Assembly (NCBI GenBank): GCA_001724855.1
Contig: MEED01000015.1
Coordinates: forward strand, 62,001-126,000
Direction: 5' to 3'
Length of the DNA stretch: 64,000 nt
DNA from: Lautropia sp. SCN 69-89
GTDB taxonomy: Bacteria; Pseudomonadota; Gammaproteobacteria; Burkholderiales; Burkholderiaceae_E
The position numbers and the translations under genes are program-made. The notes beneath the pieces are model-generated. The model saw only the letters and a program-made list of their open reading frames with translations, did no database searches and was not told the origin of the DNA. Of the stretch, positions 9,074 through 16,619 are shown one piece after another; positions within the stretch are counted from its first letter, which is position 1, and every line of letters starts with the position of its first letter.

Positions 9074-9595
9074 ATGCCCGATTCCGCACCGTCTTCCCCG
9101 GACTCCCCGACCGCAGCGCCGCAGGTTCCCGCGAGCGACGACGGCCACCGCCTGCCCGAAGACTGGGTCGGCGCGATCGTCATGGCGCTGCTCGCGGCGA
9201 TCACTTTCGCCAACGTGATCGCGCGCTATTTCACCGACGAATCGTTCGCCTGGACCGAGGAGATCTCGATCGCACTGATGGTCGTGCTGACGATGGTCGC
9301 GGCAAGTGCGGCGGTCAGGCGTGACCGCCACATCCGCATCGAGGCGTTCTTCGAGTCGGGTTCGCCGCAGCGCCGGCGCCGGCTCGCGATCGTCTCGGCG
9401 CTGGCCACGACGCTGGCCTTCCTGCTCGTCTTCGGCCTGGGGCTGCGGCTGCTGCAGGACGACTACGTCTACGAGGTCACCTCGCCGGGCATCGGCGTGC
9501 CGCAGTGGTGGTACACGCTGTGGCTGCCGCTGCTGGCGCTGCTGATCGCGGCCCGGGGCGTGCAGCGCCTGGTGCAGTTGCTGAAAGCGCGATGA
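9074..9595 (+). CDS. dctQ: TRAP transporter small permease subunit DctQ
   Basis: A 173-residue membrane protein with four predicted transmembrane segments at roughly residues 34-52, 66-84, 106-126 and 143-163. The D-E-S-F-A-W-T-E-E-I-S motif after the first segment is diagnostic of DctQ. It pairs with the large subunit DctM, whose ATG overlaps this stop codon (ATGA at 9592-9595). Start ATG 9074 was chosen because it follows the hairpins; the frame can be extended upstream to 9032, but that would run through the second hairpin. Confidence 0.92.
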   Translation: MPDSAPSSPDSPTAAPQVPASDDGHRLPEDWVGAIVMALLAAITFANVIARYFTDESFAWTEEISIALMVVLTMVAASAAVRRDRHIRIEAFFESGSPQRRRRLAIVSALATTLAFLLVFGLGLRLLQDDYVYEVTSPGIGVPQWWYTLWLPLLALLIAARGVQRLVQLLKAR

Positions 9596-10872
9596 TCGGC
9601 GTCGCGATCTTCGTCGTCTTCGCGGTGCTGATGCTGGCCGGCGTGCCGATCGGCGTCGCGCTGATGCTGGCCGGCTCCCTCGGCATCGGGATGGCCGACC
9701 TCGGCTGGCTGTCGATCCCGAACAACTTCTATGCGGGCATCGCGAAGTACCCGCTGCTCGCGCTGCCGATGTTCGTGCTGGTCGGCTCGATCTTCGATCG
9801 CTCCGGCGTCGCGCAGCGGCTGGTGAACTTCGCGCTGGCAATCGTCGGCCGCGGGCCCGGCATGCTGCCGATGGTGGCGATCGGCGTGGCGATGTTCCTG
9901 GGCGGCATCTCGGGCTCGGGTCCGGCCAACGCCGCGGCGGTGGGCGGCGTGATGCTCGCCGCGATGGCGCGCGCCGGCTATCCCCCCGCCTACTCGGCCA
10001 GCGTGATCGGCGCTGCAGCGGCCACCGACATCCTGATTCCGCCGTCGATCGCCTTCATCGTCTACTCGGTGATGGTGCCCGGAGCGTCGGTGCCCGCGCT
10101 GTTCGCCGCCGGCATGGTGCCGGGGGTGCTCGCAGGCCTCGCGCTGATCGTGCCCGCGGTCTGGATGGCGCGGCGCCATGGCTTCGGTGCCGGCGAGGGC
10201 GGACCGCGCCCGCCCTTCTTCCGCGCGCTGCGCGAAGCCAGCTGGGGGCTGTTCGCCCCGGTGCTGATTCTCGGCGGGATGCGCGCCGGCTGGTTCACGC
10301 CCACCGAAGCGGCAGTGGTCGCGGTGGTCTACGGGCTGTTCGTCGGCATGGTCGTCTATCGCACGATGCGTGTGGCCGACCTGCTCGAGATCTTCGTCGA
10401 GGCCGCCGAAGTCTCGGGAATCATCATGATCGTGGTCGCGCTGGCGAGCATCTTCGCCTATGCAGTGAGCACGCTGGGCATCGTCGACCCGCTGGCGCGC
10501 GCGATCCTCGACAGCGGCATGGCGAGCGGCTGGGCGCTGGCGGCAATCGTGGTCGTGCTGCTCGGCGTGGGCATGGTGCTCGACGGCATCTCGATCTTCC
10601 TGATCTTCGTTCCGCTGCTGCTGCCGCTGGTGAAGGGCTTCGGCTGGGATCCGGTCTGGTTCGGCGTGCTGCTCACCTACATGGTGGCGATCGGCCAGTT
10701 CACGCCGCCGATGGCGGTCAACCTGATGGTGTCGTCGCGGCTCGCCGGTGTGCGCATCGAGCAGACCGTCCCGTGGGTGATCTGGTTCGTGTTTGCGATG
10801 CTGCTGGTGCTGATCGCGGTGATCGCGGTGCCCGATCTCGCGTTGTGGCTGCCGCGCACGCTGAACTTCTAG
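9592..10872 (+). CDS. dctM: TRAP transporter large permease subunit DctM
   Basis: A 426-residue integral membrane protein, the normal size for DctM, with about 12 hydrophobic segments. Family motifs include G-G-I-S-G-S-G-P-A-N near residue 105, D-I-L-I-P-P-S and the Q-F-T-P-P-M-A-V-N-L near the end. It forms the sodium-coupled channel part of the transporter with DctQ and uses the DctP receptor upstream. Translationally coupled to dctQ. No terminator with a T tract was seen; the next gene has its own strong promoter. Confidence 0.95.
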   Translation: MIGVAIFVVFAVLMLAGVPIGVALMLAGSLGIGMADLGWLSIPNNFYAGIAKYPLLALPMFVLVGSIFDRSGVAQRLVNFALAIVGRGPGMLPMVAIGVAMFLGGISGSGPANAAAVGGVMLAAMARAGYPPAYSASVIGAAAATDILIPPSIAFIVYSVMVPGASVPALFAAGMVPGVLAGLALIVPAVWMARRHGFGAGEGGPRPPFFRALREASWGLFAPVLILGGMRAGWFTPTEAAVVAVVYGLFVGMVVYRTMRVADLLEIFVEAAEVSGIIMIVVALASIFAYAVSTLGIVDPLARAILDSGMASGWALAAIVVVLLGVGMVLDGISIFLIFVPLLLPLVKGFGWDPVWFGVLLTYMVAIGQFTPPMAVNLMVSSRLAGVRIEQTVPWVIWFVFAMLLVLIAVIAVPDLALWLPRTLNF

Positions 10873-10882
10873 GACTCCGTCT

Positions 10883-10911
10883 TTGACATCGGCGCGCGCA
10901 TCGCGTTGAAT
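10883..10911 (+). promoter_or_regulatory. consensus-like sigma-70 promoter for the LapA-like gene
   Basis: TTGACA (10883-10888), a 17-base spacer, then TTGAAT (10906-10911), 29 bases before the ATG at 10941. This is one of the best promoter matches in the window. It lies inside two nested inverted repeats, described in the findings. Confidence 0.7.
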
Positions 10912-10940
10912 CGAACCGATGCCCGCTGCGGAGTCACGCC

Positions 10941-11426
10941 ATGAGCCTGCGCTCGCTGCTTTTCGTCGTCGTCTTCGGCGCCCTTGCCGCTTTCGTGCTG
11001 GTCAACTGGAACGTGCTCAATGCGCCGACCACGCTGTCGCTGGCCTTCGCCGAGGTTCAGGCACCGCTCGGCGTGGTGATGCTGGGGTTCATCGTCGCGG
11101 TCACGGTGCTGTTTCTCGGCTACATCGTCTACCTGCAGATGTCGGGGCTGCTCGAGACGCGACGCCACGGCAAGGAGCTGCAGGTGCAGCGCCAGCTGGC
11201 CGACCAGGCCGAGGCCTCGCGCTTCACCGAACTGCGTGGTTTCCTCGAGGCCGAGTTCGCGCGCCAGGCGGCGCGCCGCTCGGAGGGCGAGGCCGCGCTG
11301 CGCAGCCGGCTCGACGCGCTCGAGCAGCAGCTCAGGACGATCACGGGGCAACAGCCGAACACGCTCGCGGGGCCGGCCGCGGGGGTTTCGGCGCGTACCG
11401 GGCACGGCGACGCGCGCGGCGGCTGA
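10941..11426 (+). CDS. LapA-domain (DUF1049-like) membrane protein
   Basis: A 161-residue protein. Two transmembrane helices lie near residues 4-24 and 44-66, with the V-N-W-N-V-L-N-A-P loop between them, as in LapA/YciS-type proteins. A charged, probably coiled-coil segment of about 60 residues follows. The relatives help assemble outer membrane lipopolysaccharide in E. coli; here no neighbour supports a specific role. It stands alone with its own promoter and ends in a hairpin that holds its stop codon. Confidence 0.7.
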   Translation: MSLRSLLFVVVFGALAAFVLVNWNVLNAPTTLSLAFAEVQAPLGVVMLGFIVAVTVLFLGYIVYLQMSGLLETRRHGKELQVQRQLADQAEASRFTELRGFLEAEFARQAARRSEGEAALRSRLDALEQQLRTITGQQPNTLAGPAAGVSARTGHGDARGG

Positions 11427-11435
11427 ACCGCCGCG
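11415..11435 (+). terminator. hairpin holding the stop codon, between convergent genes
   Basis: Perfect arms CGCGGCGG / CCGCCGCG with loop CTGAA; the TGA stop of the LapA-like gene is in the loop. It separates convergent genes that end at 11426 and 11440, so it may terminate both directions. There is no T tract. Confidence 0.5.
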
Positions 11436-11439
11436 GCGC

Positions 11440-12204
11440 TCAAACCAGCGCGAGCGGCCCCACGCCGCGCCTGAGCAGGCGGCCCAGCCGCTGCGGATCG
11501 GCGGCACCCGAGTCGCGGGTCATCAGCACCAGGTCTCCGGGCACCGCCGGGCCGCAGGCTGCGCGCGCGATCAGTTCGGCCTCCGAAGCGAACCGCACCG
11601 CCCCCGTCGCGGCCTGCGGCACGGCGCGCAACTGCGCGGCGCGCGTCGCATCGGCCGGCAGCACCACGCGGCGCTCGGCGCGGCGCTCGGCGCTGCCCTG
11701 CGGGTCGTAGCGCGCCGCCGCCGCGAGCAGCCGCGACAGGCCCGCCTCGTCGTCGGGCAGCAACCAGACCACCGGCCGCGCGCGCGGCGCCGCCTGCCGC
11801 AGCCGCAGCCCGGTAGCCGCGCTCGCCAGCACGATCCAGTCGCCACTGCCCGCAAGGTGCAGCGCCTGCTGCACGACCCTTCCGCGCGCCGTGCGGAACG
11901 ACCACGGCACGCCGATGTCGCGCGCCAATGCATCCACCCGCCTTTGCAGCGCCAGCGCCTGCGCGCGAAGCGCCGCTTCCAGCTCGGCACCGCCCACCTG
12001 CCGCAGCGACGCCTCGAACAGCCGCGTCTCGGTCGCGCTCGGCCAGCCCGCGAGCCGCAGCAGGTCGGCATCCTCGACGAACAGGCCCGCCAGCTCGACC
12101 GCACGCCCCGCCGCCAGCCGCATCGCCGCGCCCAGCACGTCGGCGCTGCGATCGAGCGCATCGACCGCGATCCAGATCCGCAAGGCGGTGGTCGTGGCGT
12201 TCAT
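11440..12204 (-). CDS. universal stress protein-like protein
   Basis: A 254-residue protein. The N-terminus I-W-I-A-V-D-A-L-D-R-S followed by a helix and L-A-G-L-F-V-E-D-A-D-L-L-R-L resembles the first strand-helix-strand of the universal stress protein fold. A clear nucleotide-binding G-2x-G-9x-G motif was not found. It is downstream of the Lon-like and ftsH genes with a short gap, so it is probably the last gene of that operon. Function unknown. ATG 12204 is preferred; reading on to 12312 would enter the Lon gene. Confidence 0.6.
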   Translation of the reverse strand: MNATTTALRIWIAVDALDRSADVLGAAMRLAAGRAVELAGLFVEDADLLRLAGWPSATETRLFEASLRQVGGAELEAALRAQALALQRRVDALARDIGVPWSFRTARGRVVQQALHLAGSGDWIVLASAATGLRLRQAAPRARPVVWLLPDDEAGLSRLLAAAARYDPQGSAERRAERRVVLPADATRAAQLRAVPQAATGAVRFASEAELIARAACGPAVPGDLVLMTRDSGAADPQRLGRLLRRGVGPLALV

Positions 12205-12220
12205 CGCGCTGGCCTCGAAC

Positions 12221-14581
12221 TCAGTGTCGCGCCTGCCGGTTGCGCTGTGCCGGCGCGAGGATCTTCTGGCGCAGCTTGCCGAGTTCGGCCAGCCGCACGC
12301 GCACCACCGCATCGACGTCGTCGCGGCCGGTGAGCAGCTGCATGGCCTCGTCGACGCTGGCCACCGCGTGCACCGCGAAGCGTCCGTCGCGCACCGCCTG
12401 CACGACCTCGTCGCGCAGCATCAGGTGACGCACGTTGGTGGCCGGGATCAGCACGCCCTGGCGCCCGTCCAGGCCCCGGGCGGCACAGATCTCGAAGAAG
12501 CCCTCGATCTTCTCGTTGACCGCCCCGATCGCCTGCACGTTGCCCGACTGGTCGATCGAACCGGTGACCGCCCAGGCCTGGCGGATCGGGATGCCGGCGA
12601 GCGAGGACAGGATCGCGCACAGCTCGGCCAGCGACGCACTGTCGCCGTCGACCGGCCCGTAGGTCTGCTCGAACGCCAGGCTCGCGTTCAGCGCGAACGC
12701 CTGGCGCGCCGCGTAGCGCGACGCCAGGAACGCCGACAGGATCATCACGCCCTTCGAGTGGATCGAGCCCGACAGCGAGGCCTCGCGCTGGATGTCGATC
12801 AGGTTGCCCTCGCCGATGCGCGTGGTCGCCGTGATGCGCGTGGGCTGCGCGAACGCGGTCTCGCCCATCAGGTAGACCGACAGCCCGTTGACCTGTCCCG
12901 GCAGCGCGCCGGCCGTGTCGATCAGGATCGTGCCCTCGAGGATCTGTTCCTTCAGGCGCCGGCGAACGCGCCCGGTGCGCTCGCGGCGCGCGTCGAGCGC
13001 CGCCTGCACGTCGTTGCGGCCGATGCGCTCGCGCCCCTCTCGCCGCGACTGGTAGGCCGCCTCGGCGATCAGGTCGCGCAGCCGGTGCACGTGCAGGCTC
13101 ACGCGACCGCGGTCGCCGGCGTCGCGCGCGGCGTGCTCGATCACCCGCGCCACCGCGTCGGCGCCCAGCGGCGGCAGCTTCGCGTCGCGCGCCAGGCTGC
13201 CGATCAGCCGCGCATAGGTGGGCAGCGCCGCGTCGTCGATCACGATGTCGTCCTCGAAGTCGGCGTCGACCTTGAACAGTTCGACGAACTCCGGATCCCA
13301 GGCCTGCAGCAGCGCGTGCAGCATGCGGTCGCCGAACAGCACCACCTTCAGGTCGAGCGGAATCGGCTGCGGCTCGAGCGACACGGTGCTGATCAGCCCG
13401 TACTGCTGCGCCGGCGACTCGACGCGGATCTCGCGCGTGAGCAGCGCGCGCTTCAGGGCTTCCCAGGCCAGCGGCTGCATCAGCAGCTTGCGCGCATCGA
13501 GCAGCAGGTAGCCGCCGTTGGCACGGTGCATCGCCCCGGGGCGGATCAACCCGAAGTCGGTCATCAGCGCACCGAAGCGCGCGACGTGCTCGACCCGGCC
13601 GATCAGGTTCTGGAAGGTGGGATTCTCCTCGCTCACCACCGGCGCGCCGGTCGCGCCGTCGTCGACCAGCAGGTTCACCTGGTAGCGGCGCAGCGGCGGC
13701 AGTTCGTCGGCCTGCATCTGCTGCGCCTGCGGCGTCTCGGCGCTGGCGCGGAAGATGTCGGCGTTCTCGACCACGTCTTTCGCGACCGCCTCCAGGTAGG
13801 CGACCACGCCGGGCAGCGCCACGTACTTGCGCAGCAGGTCGTCGACCAGGTGCCCGACCGCGAAGGTGGTGACCTCGCGGTTGAGCTTCTTCATCTCGTC
13901 GCGATGCTCGCGCCGCCAGCCCACCGCCTGGCGCAGGATGCGCTCGAGCTTCTCCTGCAGCGTGCGGATCGCCTGCGCGATGCGCTCCTTCTCGGAGGGC
14001 GGCAGCTTCTCGAACTCCTCGTGCGGCATCACCTCGCCTTCGCGCGCCGGGGCGAACGAGAAGCCTGCCGGCGTGCGCAGCAGCGCGATGCCCTGGTGCT
14101 GCGCCTCCTCGACCAGCTCGCCGAAGGCCTGCTCCTGCAGCGAGGCGAAGTGCGCCTCGATCTGCTCGACCCGCGAGCGGTATTCGTCGCTCTCGAGCAC
14201 TGCCGGAATCGCCGAGCGCAGCTCCTCGACCAGCTGGCGCATGTCGTCGCGCAGCCGCGCGCCGGTATCGCCCGGAAGCCGCAGCGCGACCGGCCGGATC
14301 GGGTCACGGAAATTGTTGACGTAGCACCAGCGATCGGGCGCGGGCAGTCCGGCCGCGAGCTGCCGGATGCGCTGCAGCGTGGCCTCGAAGCGGCCGGTTT
14401 CGGGCGGGCCGAGCACGAACAGGTTGAAGCCCGGCTGCGCCACGCCGACCGCCAGTTCCAGCGCTTCGAGCGCGCGGTGCTGGCCGAGCGCGACCTCCAG
14501 CGGCTCGAGTGATTCGGTCGTCTCGAAGTCGAAGGCTTCGGCCGGCCAGCGACGCGCCAGCTGTTCGGGGGCGAGCTTCAT
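12221..14581 (-). CDS. Lon-like (LonB/COG1067 type) ATP-dependent protease
   Basis: A 786-residue protein. The C-terminal S16 peptidase domain has the signature D-G-D-S-A-S with catalytic Ser648, and Lys691 in N-E-K-I-E-G. Their 43-residue spacing equals that in E. coli Lon. The N-terminal part has the COG1067-type layout (F-N-L-F-V-L-G-P-P-E-T-G-R) with no substrate-binding LON domain, so it is not the main Lon. The P-loop is degenerate, with E-T-G-R where a GKT is expected; this may matter for ATP use. Its ATG overlaps the ftsH stop (ATGA), so it is translationally coupled to a membrane protease. Confidence 0.9.
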   Translation of the reverse strand: MKLAPEQLARRWPAEAFDFETTESLEPLEVALGQHRALEALELAVGVAQPGFNLFVLGPPETGRFEATLQRIRQLAAGLPAPDRWCYVNNFRDPIRPVALRLPGDTGARLRDDMRQLVEELRSAIPAVLESDEYRSRVEQIEAHFASLQEQAFGELVEEAQHQGIALLRTPAGFSFAPAREGEVMPHEEFEKLPPSEKERIAQAIRTLQEKLERILRQAVGWRREHRDEMKKLNREVTTFAVGHLVDDLLRKYVALPGVVAYLEAVAKDVVENADIFRASAETPQAQQMQADELPPLRRYQVNLLVDDGATGAPVVSEENPTFQNLIGRVEHVARFGALMTDFGLIRPGAMHRANGGYLLLDARKLLMQPLAWEALKRALLTREIRVESPAQQYGLISTVSLEPQPIPLDLKVVLFGDRMLHALLQAWDPEFVELFKVDADFEDDIVIDDAALPTYARLIGSLARDAKLPPLGADAVARVIEHAARDAGDRGRVSLHVHRLRDLIAEAAYQSRREGRERIGRNDVQAALDARRERTGRVRRRLKEQILEGTILIDTAGALPGQVNGLSVYLMGETAFAQPTRITATTRIGEGNLIDIQREASLSGSIHSKGVMILSAFLASRYAARQAFALNASLAFEQTYGPVDGDSASLAELCAILSSLAGIPIRQAWAVTGSIDQSGNVQAIGAVNEKIEGFFEICAARGLDGRQGVLIPATNVRHLMLRDEVVQAVRDGRFAVHAVASVDEAMQLLTGRDDVDAVVRVRLAELGKLRQKILAPAQRNRQARH

Positions 14582-16413
14582 CGGGCCGGCTCCGTTTCGG
14601 GAACCTCGCGCAGCAGCGCGCGCAGGTCTTCCTCGTTCAGCGTCTCGCGCTCGAGCAGCCGCGCCGCACCCTGCTCGAGCCGCGCGCGCTGCGTGTGCAG
14701 GATCGAGACACTGCGCTCGAACGCCTCCTCGACGAGCCGGCGCACCGCCGCGTCGATGCGTTGCGCGGTCTCCTCGGAATAGCGCGGCCCCTCGCCAGGC
14801 CATTGCGGCGTGGCGAGCCACGGCGAGCGCGGCGACTCGTAGACCAGGTGCCCGAGCAGCGGCTCCATGCCGTACTGCGTGACCATCGTGCGCGCGATGT
14901 CGGTAACCTTGGCGAGGTCGTCGGCGGCGCCGGTCGACATCTGGCCGATGACCAGCGACTCGGCCGCGCGCCCGCCCAGCAGCACCGCCATCTTGGTCAT
15001 CAGCTCGTCGCGCTGCATCAGGAAGCGATCTTCGGTCGGGCGCTGGATGGTATAGCCGAGCGCCCCGACGCCACGCGGGATGATCGAGACCTTGTGCACC
15101 ACGTCGCTGCCCGGCAGCGCGCAGGCCACCAGCGCATGCCCCATTTCGTGGTGCGCCACGATGCGGCGCTCCTCGGGGTTGAGCAGTCGGTTCTTCTTCT
15201 CGAGGCCGGCGACGATGCGCTCGACCGCGCCGGTGAAGTCTTCGAGTCGCACCGCCTCGCGGCCGCGCCGCGTCGCGAGCAGCGCGGCCTCGTTGACGAG
15301 GTTGGCGAGATCGGCACCGGTGAACCCGGGCGTGAGCGCTGCGATCTTCTCGGGATCGACGTCGTTGTCCAGGCGCACCTTCTTCAGGTGCACGCGCAGG
15401 ATCTGCACCCGCCCGACGCGATCGGGGCGGTCGACCAGCACCTGGCGGTCGAAGCGTCCAGCGCGCAGCAGCGCCGGGTCGAGGATCTCGGGGCGGTTGG
15501 TCGCGGCCAGCAGCACCACGCCGGAACTGGGGTCGAAGCCGTCGATCTCGGCGAGCAGCTGGTTCAGCGTCTGTTCCTTCTCGTCGTGGCCGCCGCCGAA
15601 TGCGCCGAAGGCGCCGCGCGCGCGGCCGAGCGCGTCGATCTCGTCGATGAAGATGATCGCCGGCGCCTTCTGACGCGCCTGCTCGAAGAGGTCGCGCACG
15701 CGCGCCGCGCCCACGCCGACGAACATCTCGACGAACTCCGAGCCGTTGATCGAGAAGAACGGCACCCCTGCTTCGCCAGCCACGGCGCGCGCGAGCAGGG
15801 TCTTTCCGGTGCCCGGCGGCCCCACCAGCAGGATGCCCTTCGGGATGCGCGCGCCGAGCCGGCCATAGCGCCCCGGATCCTTCAGGAAGCCGACGACCTC
15901 GCCCAGTTCCTCCTTCGCCTCGTCGACACCGGCCACGTCGGCGAAGGTGACGCCGACGCCGGTCTCGACGTACACCTTGGCCTTGCTGCGGCCGATCGAC
16001 ATCAGCCCGCCGCCCAGGCCGCTGCGCTCGCCGAAGCGGCGCAGCAGGAACGACCACAGCCCGAAGAACAGCAACGCCGGGATCACCCATCCGAGCACGT
16101 CGCGCAGCAGCGTGCTCTGGATCACGCCGCTGAACTTCACGTGCTCGCGGGCCAGGCTCTGCGCCAGTTCGGGGTCGATGCGCACCGTCGCAAAGCGGGT
16201 ACGGCCGTCAGGCAGCGGGCGCTTGAGCGTTCCCTCGATGCGGTCGGTGGAGACGCGGATTTCCTCGACGTTGCCGGCCTCGAGCTGCGCGAGGAACTCG
16301 CTGTAGGCCAGCGGCTGCACCTCGCGCCAGGAGCGCAGCGCGTCGTTGAACGCGATCATCGCGACGATCGCGATGATCACGTACCAGATGTTCCACTGGA
16401 CGTGCTTCTCCAT
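14578..16413 (-). CDS. ftsH: ATP-dependent zinc metalloprotease FtsH (probable paralogue)
   Basis: A 611-residue membrane-anchored AAA protease. A transmembrane segment lies at about residues 8-26 and a second near 100-122. Walker A is G-P-P-G-T-G-K-T, Walker B is I-I-F-I-D-E-I-D, and the SRH region is present. The zinc motif reads H-E-M-G-H instead of the usual H-E-A-G-H; the two histidines and the glutamate are kept. The context (Lon-like and USP-like genes, no rlmE or folP) differs from the housekeeping ftsH locus, so a second copy is likely. ATG 16413 was chosen to give a normal short N-terminus. Confidence 0.92.
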   Translation of the reverse strand: MEKHVQWNIWYVIIAIVAMIAFNDALRSWREVQPLAYSEFLAQLEAGNVEEIRVSTDRIEGTLKRPLPDGRTRFATVRIDPELAQSLAREHVKFSGVIQSTLLRDVLGWVIPALLFFGLWSFLLRRFGERSGLGGGLMSIGRSKAKVYVETGVGVTFADVAGVDEAKEELGEVVGFLKDPGRYGRLGARIPKGILLVGPPGTGKTLLARAVAGEAGVPFFSINGSEFVEMFVGVGAARVRDLFEQARQKAPAIIFIDEIDALGRARGAFGAFGGGHDEKEQTLNQLLAEIDGFDPSSGVVLLAATNRPEILDPALLRAGRFDRQVLVDRPDRVGRVQILRVHLKKVRLDNDVDPEKIAALTPGFTGADLANLVNEAALLATRRGREAVRLEDFTGAVERIVAGLEKKNRLLNPEERRIVAHHEMGHALVACALPGSDVVHKVSIIPRGVGALGYTIQRPTEDRFLMQRDELMTKMAVLLGGRAAESLVIGQMSTGAADDLAKVTDIARTMVTQYGMEPLLGHLVYESPRSPWLATPQWPGEGPRYSEETAQRIDAAVRRLVEEAFERSVSILHTQRARLEQGAARLLERETLNEEDLRALLREVPETEPAR

Positions 16414-16445
16414 GGTTCGGTACGCTGCTCCGGGGGAGATGCACC

Positions 16446-16511
16446 ACACTATATCCTTTCAGATCCTGACATCGCTGTCTCGATGCGAATCCGACCTCCC
16501 AAACACTATAT
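16446..16511 (+). promoter_or_regulatory. pair of ACACTATAT sites between ftsH and nrdJ
   Basis: Two identical 9-base sites, ACACTATAT, at 16446-16454 and 16503-16511. Each matches the left half of the NrdR-box consensus (acaCwAtATaTwGtgt), while the right halves do not match. The first site also holds TATAGT on the minus strand, a possible ftsH -10. The second lies just upstream of the nrdJ -35. Confidence 0.4.
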
Positions 16512-16515
16512 GGGC

Positions 16516-16543
16516 TTGCTCTCGCGCAACGAGGCACTACAAT
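16516..16543 (+). promoter_or_regulatory. promoter of nrdJ
   Basis: TTGCTC (16516-16521), 16-base spacer, TACAAT (16538-16543). The leader to the ATG at 16620 is about 70 bases. A TTGC-N6-GCAA dyad (16516-16529) covers the -35 and could be an operator. Confidence 0.6.
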
Positions 16544-16619
16544 TGGGGCTTCGCGCTGCGGCCCCCTGCCGCGACGAGTCACGCCGCCATCCGCCCACCC
16601 GACGCCCGGAATCCACACG

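Noticed and set aside
7980-9218. Full 413-residue DctP as written
   Set aside because: The last part is out of frame and runs through two hairpins into dctQ; the true tail is found in another frame.
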